Part shown: piece by piece, positions 17,895 through 26,070 of the stretch
How positions within the stretch are numbered: position 1 is the stretch's first letter
How the letters are laid out: every line of letters starts with the position of its first letter
Origin: Anaerolineales bacterium
Lineage (GTDB): Bacteria > Chloroflexota > Anaerolineae > CG2-30-64-16
Length of the DNA: 42,670 nt
Reading direction: 5' to 3'
Assembly: GCA_017882045.1 (NCBI GenBank)
Contig: JADGQF010000008.1
Coordinates: forward strand, 1 to 42,670
The notes under the pieces: model-generated
What the model saw: the letters and a program-made list of their open reading frames with translations, nothing else
What the model was told of the DNA's origin: nothing
Database searches by the model: none
Position numbers and translations under genes: made by a program

Positions 17895-20800
17895 TCATGT
17901 CCGTCCTGCTGGCTTGCCGGCCTCTCCGGCGTTCATCACTTGTTCGGCCTGCAGCCAGAAGGTCCCCCAGCCGTCGCCGATCCAGCGCCCTCGTATCAGC
18001 AGTGGCTGCCAGGCCGGGCGCGTTTTCAGTGATTTGTCCCCCTTGACGACCACAAAGGTCTGCCCGTCTCCCAGGAAGAAGCCGTCCCCTCCCGTCCAGC
18101 CGGGCAGGCGTGCGCCCGCGACCAGGGCCGGGCGGCCCGGCTGTTCGGGCAGGCGAGCCAGCGGCAGGTGCGCGGGCAGGCTATCACGCAGCGCGTCCAG
18201 CGGATGAACACTCAGCGGCTGGCCCAGCAGCTCCATCTCCCAGGCCAGGCGTTGCCCGGGCGCCTCCGCCGCAACGTCGGGTTCCTCGAAGGGGAAGGCC
18301 ATCTGCAACGCGCTGCCGGCGTGCCGCACGTCCTCGGCCTCAAGCAGCAGGGCCGCCCGGCTCGAGCCCAGGCCATCCAGGGCGCCGCACTGGATCAGAT
18401 GGGTGATCTCCTTGGGCTGCAGCGGCACTCGCGCCAGCAGATCACGCAGGCCGGCGTACGCTCCGCCCTCGCGCTCCTGGATAATGGCTTCCGCTGAGGC
18501 GCTGCGCAGCTCGCGCACCTGGCCCAAGCCCATCCACAGGGTCTTGGGTTCGGTCAGCGTGAACAGCGCGCGGCTGTAGTTCACGTGCGGCGGCCGGACG
18601 GGGATGCCGAGCCGGATGGCCTCCGCGATGTAGATGGATTGGTGATGGAAGCCGCCCCAGCCCATCAGGCGGGCGCAGAGGAACTCGGCCGGCCAGTGGG
18701 CTTTCAGGTAAGCCGAGCGGTAGCTGACGTCGGCATACGCGGTAGCGTGGCCCTGGTTGAAGCCGTAGCCGGCGAAGGCGACGACCTGTTCCCACAGGCG
18801 CGTAGCCTGTTGGGGTGTGAAGCCAGGACCTTGCGGGGCCGGCCGCCGGCAGCCCTGCACGAACTCCTCGCGCATGGTTTCCATCTCGGCCGCGCCGAAC
18901 TTGCTCGCGCCCCGCCGCAGATGGTCGGCCTGCTTCCAACTGAAGCCGGCAATCTCGCGCGCCACGCGCAGGATCTGCTCCTGAAAGATCAGCACGCCGA
19001 AGGTCGGGCCGAGGATGGGGGCGAGCGAGGGGTGCAGGTAAGCCACCGGTTCTTCGCCCCGGTAACGGCGGACGAAGGTCGCGGCCATGCCGCCGGTCGC
19101 CGGGCCGGGCTTGAAGAAGGCATTGGCAATCGCCAGGTCGCGCACGTTGTGTGCGCGCAGCTTGCGCAGCGTGCGCTGGGCGCCCTCCGACTCGCATTGG
19201 AACACCCCGATGCTTTCGCCGCGCGCCAACAGGTCGCCGGTGGCCGGGTCGTCCAGGGGGATGTCTTCCAGGCGGAAGGCCGGGTCCTCGTTGCGGCGTA
19301 CCAGGTCGGCGGCGTCGGCCAGGACGGTCAGTGCGCTGATGCCCAGCAGATCCATCTTGGGCAGGCCGAGGGCTTCGACGTCCTTGTGGTCGAACTGAGT
19401 GATGAGGAAACCCTTTGGCGCCCACTGCACGGGTACGACGTCGGTGAGCGGCCCGGGAGTGATGACCACCCCGCCGGGATGGACGCTCAGATGGTGCGGC
19501 TGGCCGACGATCGCGTAGGCCGAGCTGACGACTTCTTTCAGCCGAGGATCGTCCAGCTCGGCCAACACGTCATCCACGGTCCGCTTGTCGCGCCGCCTTG
19601 GGTCCGGATGCCAGTCGCGCGGCAGCTTCGCCACCAGGCGCTTGATCTCCCCCTCGTCCAGCCCGTAAGCCTTGCCCGCTTCCCACACGGCCGAACGCGG
19701 GCGCATGGTGCTGACGGTGCCCACCAGGGCGACGTGATCGGCTCCGTAAGCGCGCCGCACGTATTCCAGCACCTCGTCCCGGCGGCGGCTGCAAAAGTCC
19801 AGGTCGATATCCGGCACATCGGCGCGGGCCGGGTTGAGGAAGCGCTCGAAGAGCAGGTCGTGCAGGAGCGGGTCGACGGCCGTGATGCCGATGCAGTAGG
19901 CGACCAGCGAGTTGGCAACGCTGCCCCGCGTGCTGACGGGCACGCCGGTCTCGCGGGCAAAGCGCACGATGTCCGCCACGATCAGGAAGAGCGGGGCGTA
20001 GCCGTAGGTGGTAATCGCTGCCAACTCGCCGGCCAGGCGCTCTGACGCGCCGGCAGGAGCCTGCAGGCCGTACTTGGTGGACAGCCCGCGGTGCGCGGCT
20101 TCGGCCAGCGCCTCGTCGGGCGTCTGGCCCGCGGGGAGCTTGAGCGCCGGCCAGATCGGTCTGCCATCGGGGAGGGCCGGTCCGCAGCGGGCCGCGATCT
20201 CGCCGCTGGCCGCCAGGGCGTTCTCGAACCCGGCAAAGCGCTCCGCCACCTGCGTGGGGCTGAGCCAATGGATATCCACCTCCCGGTCGCCGCCCCCCGG
20301 CAGCGCGTCGGGCGGGACCGCCTCAAGCCGGCAGTTGCGGTCTACCGCGGCCAGCAGGCGCAGACGCGAGGTTTCGCCGGGCGCCAGGCAATAGACAGGC
20401 TGCACTGCAACCGTGGGCAGGCCCAATCGCCGGGCCAGCGCGGCCACCTGGCGCGTGATGCCCAGATCGGCTGGCGCATGGATCTCGAGAGTCAGGTAGG
20501 CGTTCTCGCCGAAAATGCCCGCCAGCCGCCCGGCATACAGGTGCGCGGCCGCGCCATCCCCTGCCCGCAAGTAGCGTTCCAGCCAGCCCATGCGCCCGCC
20601 GCTGAGGCAGATCAACCCCGCCCGCTCGGCTTGCAGGTCTTCCCAGGCCAGGCCGCGGGCCGCCAATGTCTCCCTTGCCGGGCTGTCCTGCAGACGCGAC
20701 GACAGCCGGCAGAGCGAGCGATAGCCGGCCGGGCCGCTGGCCAGCAGAACCAGCCGGCCGGGCGGCTCGCCCTCGCGGCCCGGTTGCGGCGCCGCCATCG

Positions 20801-21020
20801 TGACGGCCATGCCGAGTATCGCCTGCACGCCGGCTTCCCGGCAAGCGCGCGCGAAGGCCACCGCGCCGTACAGGACGTTGGTGTCGGTCAGCGCAAGGTG
20901 GGAAAGGCCATCGGCTGCGGCGCGCGCGGCCAGGCTGCCGACCGAGGCCGTGCCCCCGAGCAGCGTGTAGTGAGAATGGACTTCCAGGTGAGTGAATGTG
21001 CCCACCGTGCCGTCGGACAT
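17895..21020 (-). CDS. DnaE-family DNA polymerase III alpha subunit (short, DnaE2/error-prone-like length)
   Basis: 1041 residues. N-terminal PHP domain (HLEVHSHYTLLGG at 11-23, ALTDTNVLYGA; the usual HxHSxYS histidine/serine pattern is altered). Polymerase palm with PDIDLDF at about 404-410. Fingers carry FGVLIFQEQI, RRGASKF and AGYGFNQGHATAYA. A helix-hairpin-helix/OB-like tail ends in FVVVKGDKS and WGTFWLQAEQV. The replicative DnaE is usually 1150 or more residues, whereas DnaE2/ImuC-type enzymes are about this length and have the GFHHQSIYIAEAIRLGIPV type segment, so translesion or repair synthesis is likely; no imuA or imuB lies here. ATG 21020 has no ribosome site but sits seven bases after a good -10, so the mRNA is probably leaderless. 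Confidence 0.9.
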   Translation of the reverse strand: MSDGTVGTFTHLEVHSHYTLLGGTASVGSLAARAAADGLSHLALTDTNVLYGAVAFARACREAGVQAILGMAVTMAAPQPGREGEPPGRLVLLASGPAGYRSLCRLSSRLQDSPARETLAARGLAWEDLQAERAGLICLSGGRMGWLERYLRAGDGAAAHLYAGRLAGIFGENAYLTLEIHAPADLGITRQVAALARRLGLPTVAVQPVYCLAPGETSRLRLLAAVDRNCRLEAVPPDALPGGGDREVDIHWLSPTQVAERFAGFENALAASGEIAARCGPALPDGRPIWPALKLPAGQTPDEALAEAAHRGLSTKYGLQAPAGASERLAGELAAITTYGYAPLFLIVADIVRFARETGVPVSTRGSVANSLVAYCIGITAVDPLLHDLLFERFLNPARADVPDIDLDFCSRRRDEVLEYVRRAYGADHVALVGTVSTMRPRSAVWEAGKAYGLDEGEIKRLVAKLPRDWHPDPRRRDKRTVDDVLAELDDPRLKEVVSSAYAIVGQPHHLSVHPGGVVITPGPLTDVVPVQWAPKGFLITQFDHKDVEALGLPKMDLLGISALTVLADAADLVRRNEDPAFRLEDIPLDDPATGDLLARGESIGVFQCESEGAQRTLRKLRAHNVRDLAIANAFFKPGPATGGMAATFVRRYRGEEPVAYLHPSLAPILGPTFGVLIFQEQILRVAREIAGFSWKQADHLRRGASKFGAAEMETMREEFVQGCRRPAPQGPGFTPQQATRLWEQVVAFAGYGFNQGHATAYADVSYRSAYLKAHWPAEFLCARLMGWGGFHHQSIYIAEAIRLGIPVRPPHVNYSRALFTLTEPKTLWMGLGQVRELRSASAEAIIQEREGGAYAGLRDLLARVPLQPKEITHLIQCGALDGLGSSRAALLLEAEDVRHAGSALQMAFPFEEPDVAAEAPGQRLAWEMELLGQPLSVHPLDALRDSLPAHLPLARLPEQPGRPALVAGARLPGWTGGDGFFLGDGQTFVVVKGDKSLKTRPAWQPLLIRGRWIGDGWGTFWLQAEQVMNAGEAGKPAGRT

Positions 21021-21027
21021 GGGGTTT

Positions 21028-21056
21028 ATGATAGACGCGCGGCAGGGAAATGGCAA
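21028..21056 (-). promoter_or_regulatory. Promoter of the DnaE gene, leaderless geometry
   Basis: On the minus strand: TTGCCA (21051-21056), exactly 17 bp, TATCAT (21028-21033), then seven bases AAACCCC and ATG 21020. The expected start of transcription coincides with the start codon. Confidence 0.65.
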
Positions 21057-21078
21057 GGGTAGTCAGACTGCATCTGGC

Positions 21079-22167
21079 TCAAATGCTCTGCAGCACGTCC
21101 TGCAACACTTCCAGGCCGCGATCGACCAGCGCCAGGCTGGCCTGCGCGCCCATGTGGCCGATGCGGAAGACGCTGCCGGCCAGCGGGCCGAGCGAGCCGC
21201 CGACTGCCAGGCCGCGCGCCCGCAAGGCGCGGTCGAGGGCCGGCCAGCCGATGCCCTCGGGCATACGGACGGCGGTGACCGTCGGCGAGCAGTCGTGGTC
21301 GCTCGCGGGCAATAGGTCCAGGCCCAGCGCGCGCAGGCGCTGCCGGCAGTGTGCCGCTACTACCGCGTGCCGGCCAATGACCGCCTCCAGCCCTTCCTCG
21401 AGGACCAGGCGGCAGGCCACGTCCAGCGCGGCTGTGCTCTGCCAGGCCGGGATGTAGGGGAACCAGCGGTCGGCGAGGGCGGTGCGCCAGGGCTTGAGCG
21501 CATCGTAGCCGGCATAGTCGACCTCGTCAATGATCTGCCAGGTACGCTGGCTCACGGAGACGATCGACATGTCCGGGAAGGCGGTGAGGCACTTCTGCGA
21601 GCCGGCCAGGCACAGGTCGATTCCCCAGTCGTCCACCCGCAGGGGCGCCCCGCCCGCGCTGGCCACCGCGTCGACGTAGAACAGGGGCACGCCGTAGGCG
21701 CGCACCAGGCCGCCGATTTCCGCGACCGGGTTGAGCGTGCCGGAAGGTGTCTCGCAATGGATCGCAGTGACCAGCTTGGGCCGGAACGAACGGATCGCTT
21801 CCTCGACACGCCCCGGATCGGCGGTCGCGTTGAAGGCGAAGTGTACGGTCTCGACCTCTGCGCCGATCTGGCGCGCCATATCACCCACGCCGGCGCCGAA
21901 GACACCGGTCGAAACCGCCAGCACGCGCTCTCCTGGGCGCAGGCAGGACTTGAGGGCGCCACACAACGCCAGCATGCTCTCGCCGGTCATGATCGCCAGC
22001 TGGTTGCCGGTTCCGAGGATCTGCTGTAGGCGGATCTGCAGGCAGGTGTAAAGCCCGGCGTACTCGGGCTCCAGGTCCGCCGAGCCGTAGTCGGTCAGGT
22101 AAGCTTCGCGCACGGTCTGCGGCGCCGTCGTCGGCCCGGGCACGAGCGGAATCGCATACGTCTCCAT
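21079..22167 (-). CDS. Class V PLP aminotransferase (alanine/serine-glyoxylate type)
   Basis: 362 residues. N-terminal IPLVPGPTTAPQTVREA is typical of the alanine-glyoxylate/serine-glyoxylate/pyridoxamine-pyruvate group. YVDAVASAGG supplies the PLP-ring aspartate and GSQKCLTAFPDMSIVS the Schiff-base lysine. The end (GSVFRIGHMGAQASLALVDR) is also standard. It moves an amino group to glyoxylate or pyruvate; the exact amino donor is open. ATG 22167 has GGAGG seven bases upstream. It lies 50 bp after the TIM-barrel gene on the same strand, and both may serve the same small catabolic route. Confidence 0.92.
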   Translation of the reverse strand: METYAIPLVPGPTTAPQTVREAYLTDYGSADLEPEYAGLYTCLQIRLQQILGTGNQLAIMTGESMLALCGALKSCLRPGERVLAVSTGVFGAGVGDMARQIGAEVETVHFAFNATADPGRVEEAIRSFRPKLVTAIHCETPSGTLNPVAEIGGLVRAYGVPLFYVDAVASAGGAPLRVDDWGIDLCLAGSQKCLTAFPDMSIVSVSQRTWQIIDEVDYAGYDALKPWRTALADRWFPYIPAWQSTAALDVACRLVLEEGLEAVIGRHAVVAAHCRQRLRALGLDLLPASDHDCSPTVTAVRMPEGIGWPALDRALRARGLAVGGSLGPLAGSVFRIGHMGAQASLALVDRGLEVLQDVLQSI

Positions 22168-22217
22168 GCTGTTACCTCCACCGCCCATCGCACCCTGGCG
22201 GAGCGCCGCGTCAGTCG

Positions 22218-23114
22218 TTACCCTTCGAGGACGCCTGGCCGCAGGCGGCGAACGACCTCCAACGAGGCGCGCGCTTCCTCGACCGTCAGCTCGAAGATGA
22301 GCGGGCCGCCGAAGTTCGCTGCGCTCAGCCGATCCAAGAGGCGGCCGGTGTCCAGGTCGCCGGTCCCGAGCGTCTGGTGGTCCTTACCGTAGCCCAGTAC
22401 CATTTCCGGACCTTGCCAGGGTGCATCGTGCAGGTGTAACTGGGCCAACCGGGGCAGGGCGCGCTCCAGGACATCAAAAAGCTCCACTGGCCCCGAGAAA
22501 CCCGCCAGGACGTGGCCGGTATCCAGGCAGATCGACAGATCCAGGTTGTTGGCCAGCTCCAGGGTCAGATCGAACGGGAACTCGATGGTCTCGATGGCCA
22601 GCCGGCGGCTGGGCAGCCCGGTCTCGGCCAGGATGGTCTGAATGCTTTGCGCGGCGTTGGCCTGGAACAGGCGCATGAGCAAGCCGCGCGCGGTCTCGGG
22701 CAGGCGCATGTGGTAGAACTCCGCCGCCAGTGGCCCGGTGGCGTGCAGCACGTAGTTCTCGACGCCCAGCGGCAGGGTGGCCTGTATCACCTGGATCAGG
22801 GCGCGTACCGAGCCTTCGCGCACGGGCGCGAGCGGGGTCGACGGTTCGACCGACCAGAGCGGCAGGTGCAGCGTGTAGCTCAGGCCCAGCTCGGCCTTGA
22901 GCTCCGCCAGGGCCTGCACCGACTGCGGACTATAGCTGTTCGGGAAGAACAGGAGCAGGTCGCCGCCGAGCTCGATGGTCTTGAAACCCTGTGCGGCGAT
23001 GCCGCGCACATGGGCGGCGTGGTCGAAGCCCCTCAGATGCGCCATTGCACCCTCGGCAGTCAGCCCCGGCGGCGCCAGGGCGCCGATTTGCATGGCCATG
23101 ATACCGAAACGCAT
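22218..23114 (-). CDS. Xylose isomerase-like TIM-barrel protein (sugar phosphate isomerase/epimerase family)
   Basis: 298 residues. AP-endonuclease-2 type barrel: FKTIELGGDLLLFF, LSYTLHLPLWS, ENYVLHATGPLA, LAIETIEFPFD, ICLDTGHVLAG, AQLHLHDAP, and HQTLGTGDLDTGRLLD. Acidic and histidine residues at the strand ends (Glu, Asp-x-Gly-His, His-x-His-Asp) match the metal site. The family includes hydroxypyruvate, inosose and ketose isomerases/epimerases; the aminotransferase next door would fit a hydroxypyruvate or glyoxylate link, but that is speculation. AGGAG lies six bases before ATG 23114. Confidence 0.88.
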   Translation of the reverse strand: MRFGIMAMQIGALAPPGLTAEGAMAHLRGFDHAAHVRGIAAQGFKTIELGGDLLLFFPNSYSPQSVQALAELKAELGLSYTLHLPLWSVEPSTPLAPVREGSVRALIQVIQATLPLGVENYVLHATGPLAAEFYHMRLPETARGLLMRLFQANAAQSIQTILAETGLPSRRLAIETIEFPFDLTLELANNLDLSICLDTGHVLAGFSGPVELFDVLERALPRLAQLHLHDAPWQGPEMVLGYGKDHQTLGTGDLDTGRLLDRLSAANFGGPLIFELTVEEARASLEVVRRLRPGVLEG

Positions 23115-23132
23115 GTTTGTCTCCTTTTCCCC

Positions 23133-24206
23133 TCAGGTGGGCACGGCACAACCCGTTAGCGCGGCTGTTTCGTCCGCGCGCAGGGCCATGCAATTGACAC
23201 CCTGCACGACACCCTCCTTGGGCGGCGCCTCGTCGGCCTGGAAGCGGATGATCTTGCCGAGTTGCGAGATGATAAAGATGTCGTGCTCGACGCCGGTGGC
23301 GACGGCGCCCACCAGCCGGTCCGTCTTGAATGCCACCTTGCCACCCGAGCCGGGCGCCTTATTTAGCGCGAATCCGGCCATCAGGCGGATGCTGCCTTTG
23401 CCGTCATTGCCCAGCAGGAAAACGCCGCCGTCCGGGCGGACAGGCGTGACGGCCACGACGGCGTCGTCGGGATCGACGCGCAGGCCGAGGCAGCCGCGCA
23501 CAGGCACCTGGCGCTCGGCGAAGCGGATGGCGTCACCCTTGCGGGTCGCGATGAAAAGCTCCGCGTCCCCGTCGCTCCAACAGGCCGCCGCCGGCGCCCC
23601 GCCCTCCTTGGGATCGAACATGAGGGTGCCGGGCGACAGGCTCGGCCCGAAGTAATGGTAACGCATGCGCCGGACCTGGCCGCGTTGCGTGACCAATGTC
23701 AGGTAGGCGCCGCCGGTGTCGGGGAAGACAACCGCCAGCCGTTCGTTTGGCAATAGCGACAGGCGCCCCGCCAGCGACTGCCCGCGCGCGTGCACCGGGG
23801 ACTCGGGCAGGTCGGCCACCGGGATGCGGAAGGCGCGCCCCTGGTCTGTGAGCAGCACGATCGCCTGGGCGGCGTCTGCGATGGTAAGAAAGGCGGGCGG
23901 GTCGCCGTCCAGGTTCTCAAGATCAAAGATGCCCATTCCGCCGCGGCGCTGACGATAGTACAGGTGGCGTGGGGTACGCTTGGCCCGGCCGGCTGCGCTG
24001 ATGCTGATCAGATTGAGCGTGGTGGGCGGTTCGCTCGGTTCGCTCGACAGGGCCGCTTCACCTTCTGCTTGGCTGTAGGCCGGCTCTGTGCTGCGCGTGG
24101 CTGGCCGGCCGGACGAGCGCAAACGCGCGAGCTCGGCCTCGAGGGCTTCGACGTAGGCGACGACGGCGGGATCGGCTCCGTTCAAGTCGGGGCGTTCAGA
24201 ATTCAT
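23133..24206 (-). CDS. Stand-alone GyrA/ParC C-terminal beta-pinwheel protein with a GyrA box
   Basis: 357 residues with no topoisomerase catalytic domain. Residues 12-33 look like a short helix or coiled coil (VVAYVEALEAELARLR); 34-62 are a Ser/Pro/Glu-rich linker. From 63 on there are six blade-like repeats, each with a strand pattern such as AIVLLTDQGRAFRIPVADLP, LVTQRGQVRRMRYHY, FIATRKGDAIRFAERQVP, VFLLGNDGKGSIRLMAGF and FIISQLGKIIRFQADEAP. QRRGGMG at 86-92 is close to the GyrA box (QRRGGKG) that lets gyrase wrap DNA. So it can probably bind and bend DNA without cutting it. It may assist gyrase or organise the nucleoid; no partner is encoded nearby. Confidence 0.87.
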   Translation of the reverse strand: MNSERPDLNGADPAVVAYVEALEAELARLRSSGRPATRSTEPAYSQAEGEAALSSEPSEPPTTLNLISISAAGRAKRTPRHLYYRQRRGGMGIFDLENLDGDPPAFLTIADAAQAIVLLTDQGRAFRIPVADLPESPVHARGQSLAGRLSLLPNERLAVVFPDTGGAYLTLVTQRGQVRRMRYHYFGPSLSPGTLMFDPKEGGAPAAACWSDGDAELFIATRKGDAIRFAERQVPVRGCLGLRVDPDDAVVAVTPVRPDGGVFLLGNDGKGSIRLMAGFALNKAPGSGGKVAFKTDRLVGAVATGVEHDIFIISQLGKIIRFQADEAPPKEGVVQGVNCMALRADETAALTGCAVPT

Positions 24207-24222
24207 CGGCGATGCATCCTAA

Positions 24223-24948
24223 TCAAGTGAGCATGTCGGGCGGCAAGAAATCCGCCCGGTTCAGATAATTGCAGATCAGCAAGCCGTCCGCACGGAACTC
24301 AAGGCGCGAGATGGCCGCGTTGTAGTGTTGATGGAAGACGAGCCGGCCGGCCGGCTCGTTGAAAAGGTACTTGATCAGCCTGCTCAGGAAACCACCGTGC
24401 GTGACAATGGCGATCCGTTCGTTACTCTGGCTCCATTGCCGCAGCCGAACGGCAACCCGCAGCGCGCGTGCGTCGCGCGCCGTCACTTCTTCCAGACCGC
24501 TGGTCCACCATCCCTGGTCGGTCACAGCCTCGGGGATCAGATAGTCGGGGTACTCGGCCAGCAGGTCCTGGCGCGTCTTACCACCGTAGCCAACGATGCC
24601 GGCCTCTTCCTCCAGGAAGAGGCCGCCGACCTCGTGAATGTCGATCCAGATTTCGGGCTTGAGGCCCAGGGCGCGTGCGATCGGTTCGGCGGTCTGTAGC
24701 GAGCGCCACATCGGGCTGCACAAGAGGCGCGTGATCCCGTAACCGGGCTCCTGGCGCGGATTGGACATACTGTAAGCCCAGGCGATCTGCGGCAGGTCGG
24801 CCAGGTCTCGCCGCGTGGCCAGGTGCTGCGCCAGCGTCTCGGCCTGTCGGATACCCAACTCCGTGAGCGGGGGATCGGCCACGCGCGTGCTCTGATCGAC
24901 CAGGGCATTATTCGTCGATTGGGCGTGACGGATAATGTATAGTTCCAT
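24223..24948 (-). CDS. Histidine phosphatase superfamily protein (phosphoglycerate mutase-like)
   Basis: 241 residues. RHAQST at the N-terminus gives the phospho-accepting histidine (family RHG/RHA), PLTELGIRQAETLAQHL follows, LLCSPMWRSLQTAEPIA has the second arginine, and IVTHGGFLSRL the second histidine. A 40-residue insert around DIHEVGGLFLEEEAGIVGYG carries the acid residue. Substrate is not predictable. ATG 24948 is the natural start, with a TACAAT box nine bases before it and no ribosome site, so the mRNA has little or no leader. Upstream DNA holds only gene remnants. Confidence 0.88.
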   Translation of the reverse strand: MELYIIRHAQSTNNALVDQSTRVADPPLTELGIRQAETLAQHLATRRDLADLPQIAWAYSMSNPRQEPGYGITRLLCSPMWRSLQTAEPIARALGLKPEIWIDIHEVGGLFLEEEAGIVGYGGKTRQDLLAEYPDYLIPEAVTDQGWWTSGLEEVTARDARALRVAVRLRQWSQSNERIAIVTHGGFLSRLIKYLFNEPAGRLVFHQHYNAAISRLEFRADGLLICNYLNRADFLPPDMLT

Positions 24949-24957
24949 GAGTTGCGT

Positions 24958-24963
24958 ATTGTA
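24958..24963 (-). promoter_or_regulatory. Possible -10 (TACAAT) of the phosphatase gene
   Basis: TACAAT on the minus strand ends nine bases before ATG 24948. No convincing -35 is seen at 16-18 bp, so the call is weak. Confidence 0.35.
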
Positions 24964-25035
24964 GCACAAGATGAACCGTTGGGTAGTTTTCCAGCGCCCT
25001 GGACCTCGGTGATGAGGTTGGCGATGATCGGCGAG

Positions 25036-25107
25036 AATGGCGAGATCCAATTTGTCTAGCGCCAGGATGCGACCGTAGCGCTTGCTGAGGCCAACCACGC
25101 GCAGCAT
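25036..25107 (-). pseudogene. ABC transporter ATPase, N-terminal 24 codons only
   Basis: ATG 25107 opens LRVVGLSKRYGRILALDKLD, the stereotyped first strand pair and Y-loop of an ABC ATPase. Around 25030 similarity ends: the Walker A that should come about 15 residues later is absent and the frame runs into the phosphatase leader. The joined sequence downstream (a different frame reads SPIIANLITEVQGAGKLPNG) might be the tail of another protein, but I cannot name it. This is a gene front left at a deletion joint. Confidence 0.6.
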
Positions 25108-25358
25108 GGCTGCGGCCTGCGCAGGTAGCGGGCGCGCGCCGACACGCCCGCGGTCAACCGGCAGGCGCGCGCCGCCGCGGCCACCGGCAGGGTGCCGAGG
25201 CCGCACGAGGCGGTTATCAGGGCGCGTTGCATCAGGTCAGCGCGCGCGAGCTCTTTTTGCACCACCAGGTCCAGCGCCAGCTCGCATGCCTCGTGCGGGT
25301 CGGTCAGCGGCAGGCTTCCCAGGGCGGCCGGAAGGCAGCCAGGCTCGAAAGCGGCCAT
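25056..25358 (-). pseudogene. MetE/UROD-like methionine synthase family gene with central deletion
   Basis: ATG 25358 starts an N-terminus with GSLPLTDPHEACELALDL, which resembles the opening of cobalamin-independent methionine synthase/UROD-like proteins (IGSLPHTDPEEAC type). After about 32 codons, near 25262, it jumps in frame to LARADLMQRALITASCGLGT, which is the C-terminal end of the same family (the LITPSCGLG zinc-cysteine strand). About 250-300 residues holding the barrel core are missing. The tail after residue 75 runs out of frame with family ends and overlaps the ABC remnant. It starts four bases after the flavin reductase stop, so these were one operon. Confidence 0.65.
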
Positions 25359-25361
25359 CCG

Positions 25362-25892
25362 CTATGTCTGCTGCGCCTGGCCGGCCAGGGCGCGCACCGC
25401 CAGGATCTCGCCGAAGTAGACCCGGTGGAAGTCACCTTGCGGGTAGAAGCGTTCCTGGATCTGCGCGGTCAGCGCCTCGGGTTGAAGATCGTTGAAGTGG
25501 ACCGGCTGGCATTCGTAAATGACGGAGGAGCCGGCAATGCCCGGCACGCTGATCTGAGTAGACGGCACTGTCGACAGGTTAAGCTCACGAAACTTGTCGT
25601 GACTGCGCCCCGACTTGCTGCCACAGACGTCGATGATAGGACGCATATCGGGCGCCGGGACGCAGACTGTGAAGGCGCTGCCTTCCTCGAGCAACTGGTA
25701 GGTAAAGCGGGACGGTCGCACCATCACGATGAAGATCGCCTTGTTCCAGATGGCGCCGATTGTGCCCCAGCCGATCACCATGGCGTTCAGGTAGCCCTCA
25801 TTGCCCTGGGTGACCAACAGGCAGCCGGGCTCGTCGAGCGCAGCCACTGTCTCTTTGAAGCACGCCGTGTATGGGACGTCGATGTATTCCAT
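25362..25892 (-). CDS. Flavin reductase-like FMN-binding split-barrel protein
   Basis: 176 residues. Segments NAMVIGWGTIGAIWNKAIFI and MVRPSRFTYQLLEEGSAFTV are the flavin reductase-like split barrel, which binds FMN at the dimer face. The central GSKSGRSHDKFRELNL and the closing HRVYFGEILAV strands also match the family. Members reduce flavins with NAD(P)H or act as small flavoproteins passing electrons. GGAGGAG stands just before ATG 25892. It is divergent from the aldo/keto reductase gene at 26071, with 178 bp between. Confidence 0.9.
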   Translation of the reverse strand: MEYIDVPYTACFKETVAALDEPGCLLVTQGNEGYLNAMVIGWGTIGAIWNKAIFIVMVRPSRFTYQLLEEGSAFTVCVPAPDMRPIIDVCGSKSGRSHDKFRELNLSTVPSTQISVPGIAGSSVIYECQPVHFNDLQPEALTAQIQERFYPQGDFHRVYFGEILAVRALAGQAQQT

Positions 25893-26026
25893 GATCTCCT
25901 CCTACTCCATCTATTGTACCAGGGAACAGGTGAATGGGCGAGTATGCGCCGTTCGGGTTGAGATTCCGTATGCTGAATCACCCCCATCTTATGACCCAGG
26001 TCATGTGGCCCGGACGGATGCCGTCC

Positions 26027-26032
26027 TATAAT
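26027..26032 (+). promoter_or_regulatory. -10 element (TATAAT) of the aldo/keto reductase gene
   Basis: A perfect TATAAT lies 38 bp before ATG 26071, with a poor -35 (ATGTGG region). The ribosome site GAGGAGGGG at 26057-26065 follows. The rest of the 25893-26070 spacer shows no other structure. Confidence 0.5.
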
Positions 26033-26070
26033 GGAGCGATATCAATGGCGCCACATGAGGAGGGGATAGG

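Noticed and set aside
17895-21020. imuABC-type mutagenesis cassette
   Set aside because: Only the DnaE-like gene is here. No imuA or imuB (Y-family-like) gene lies on either side, so the length alone does not prove this role.
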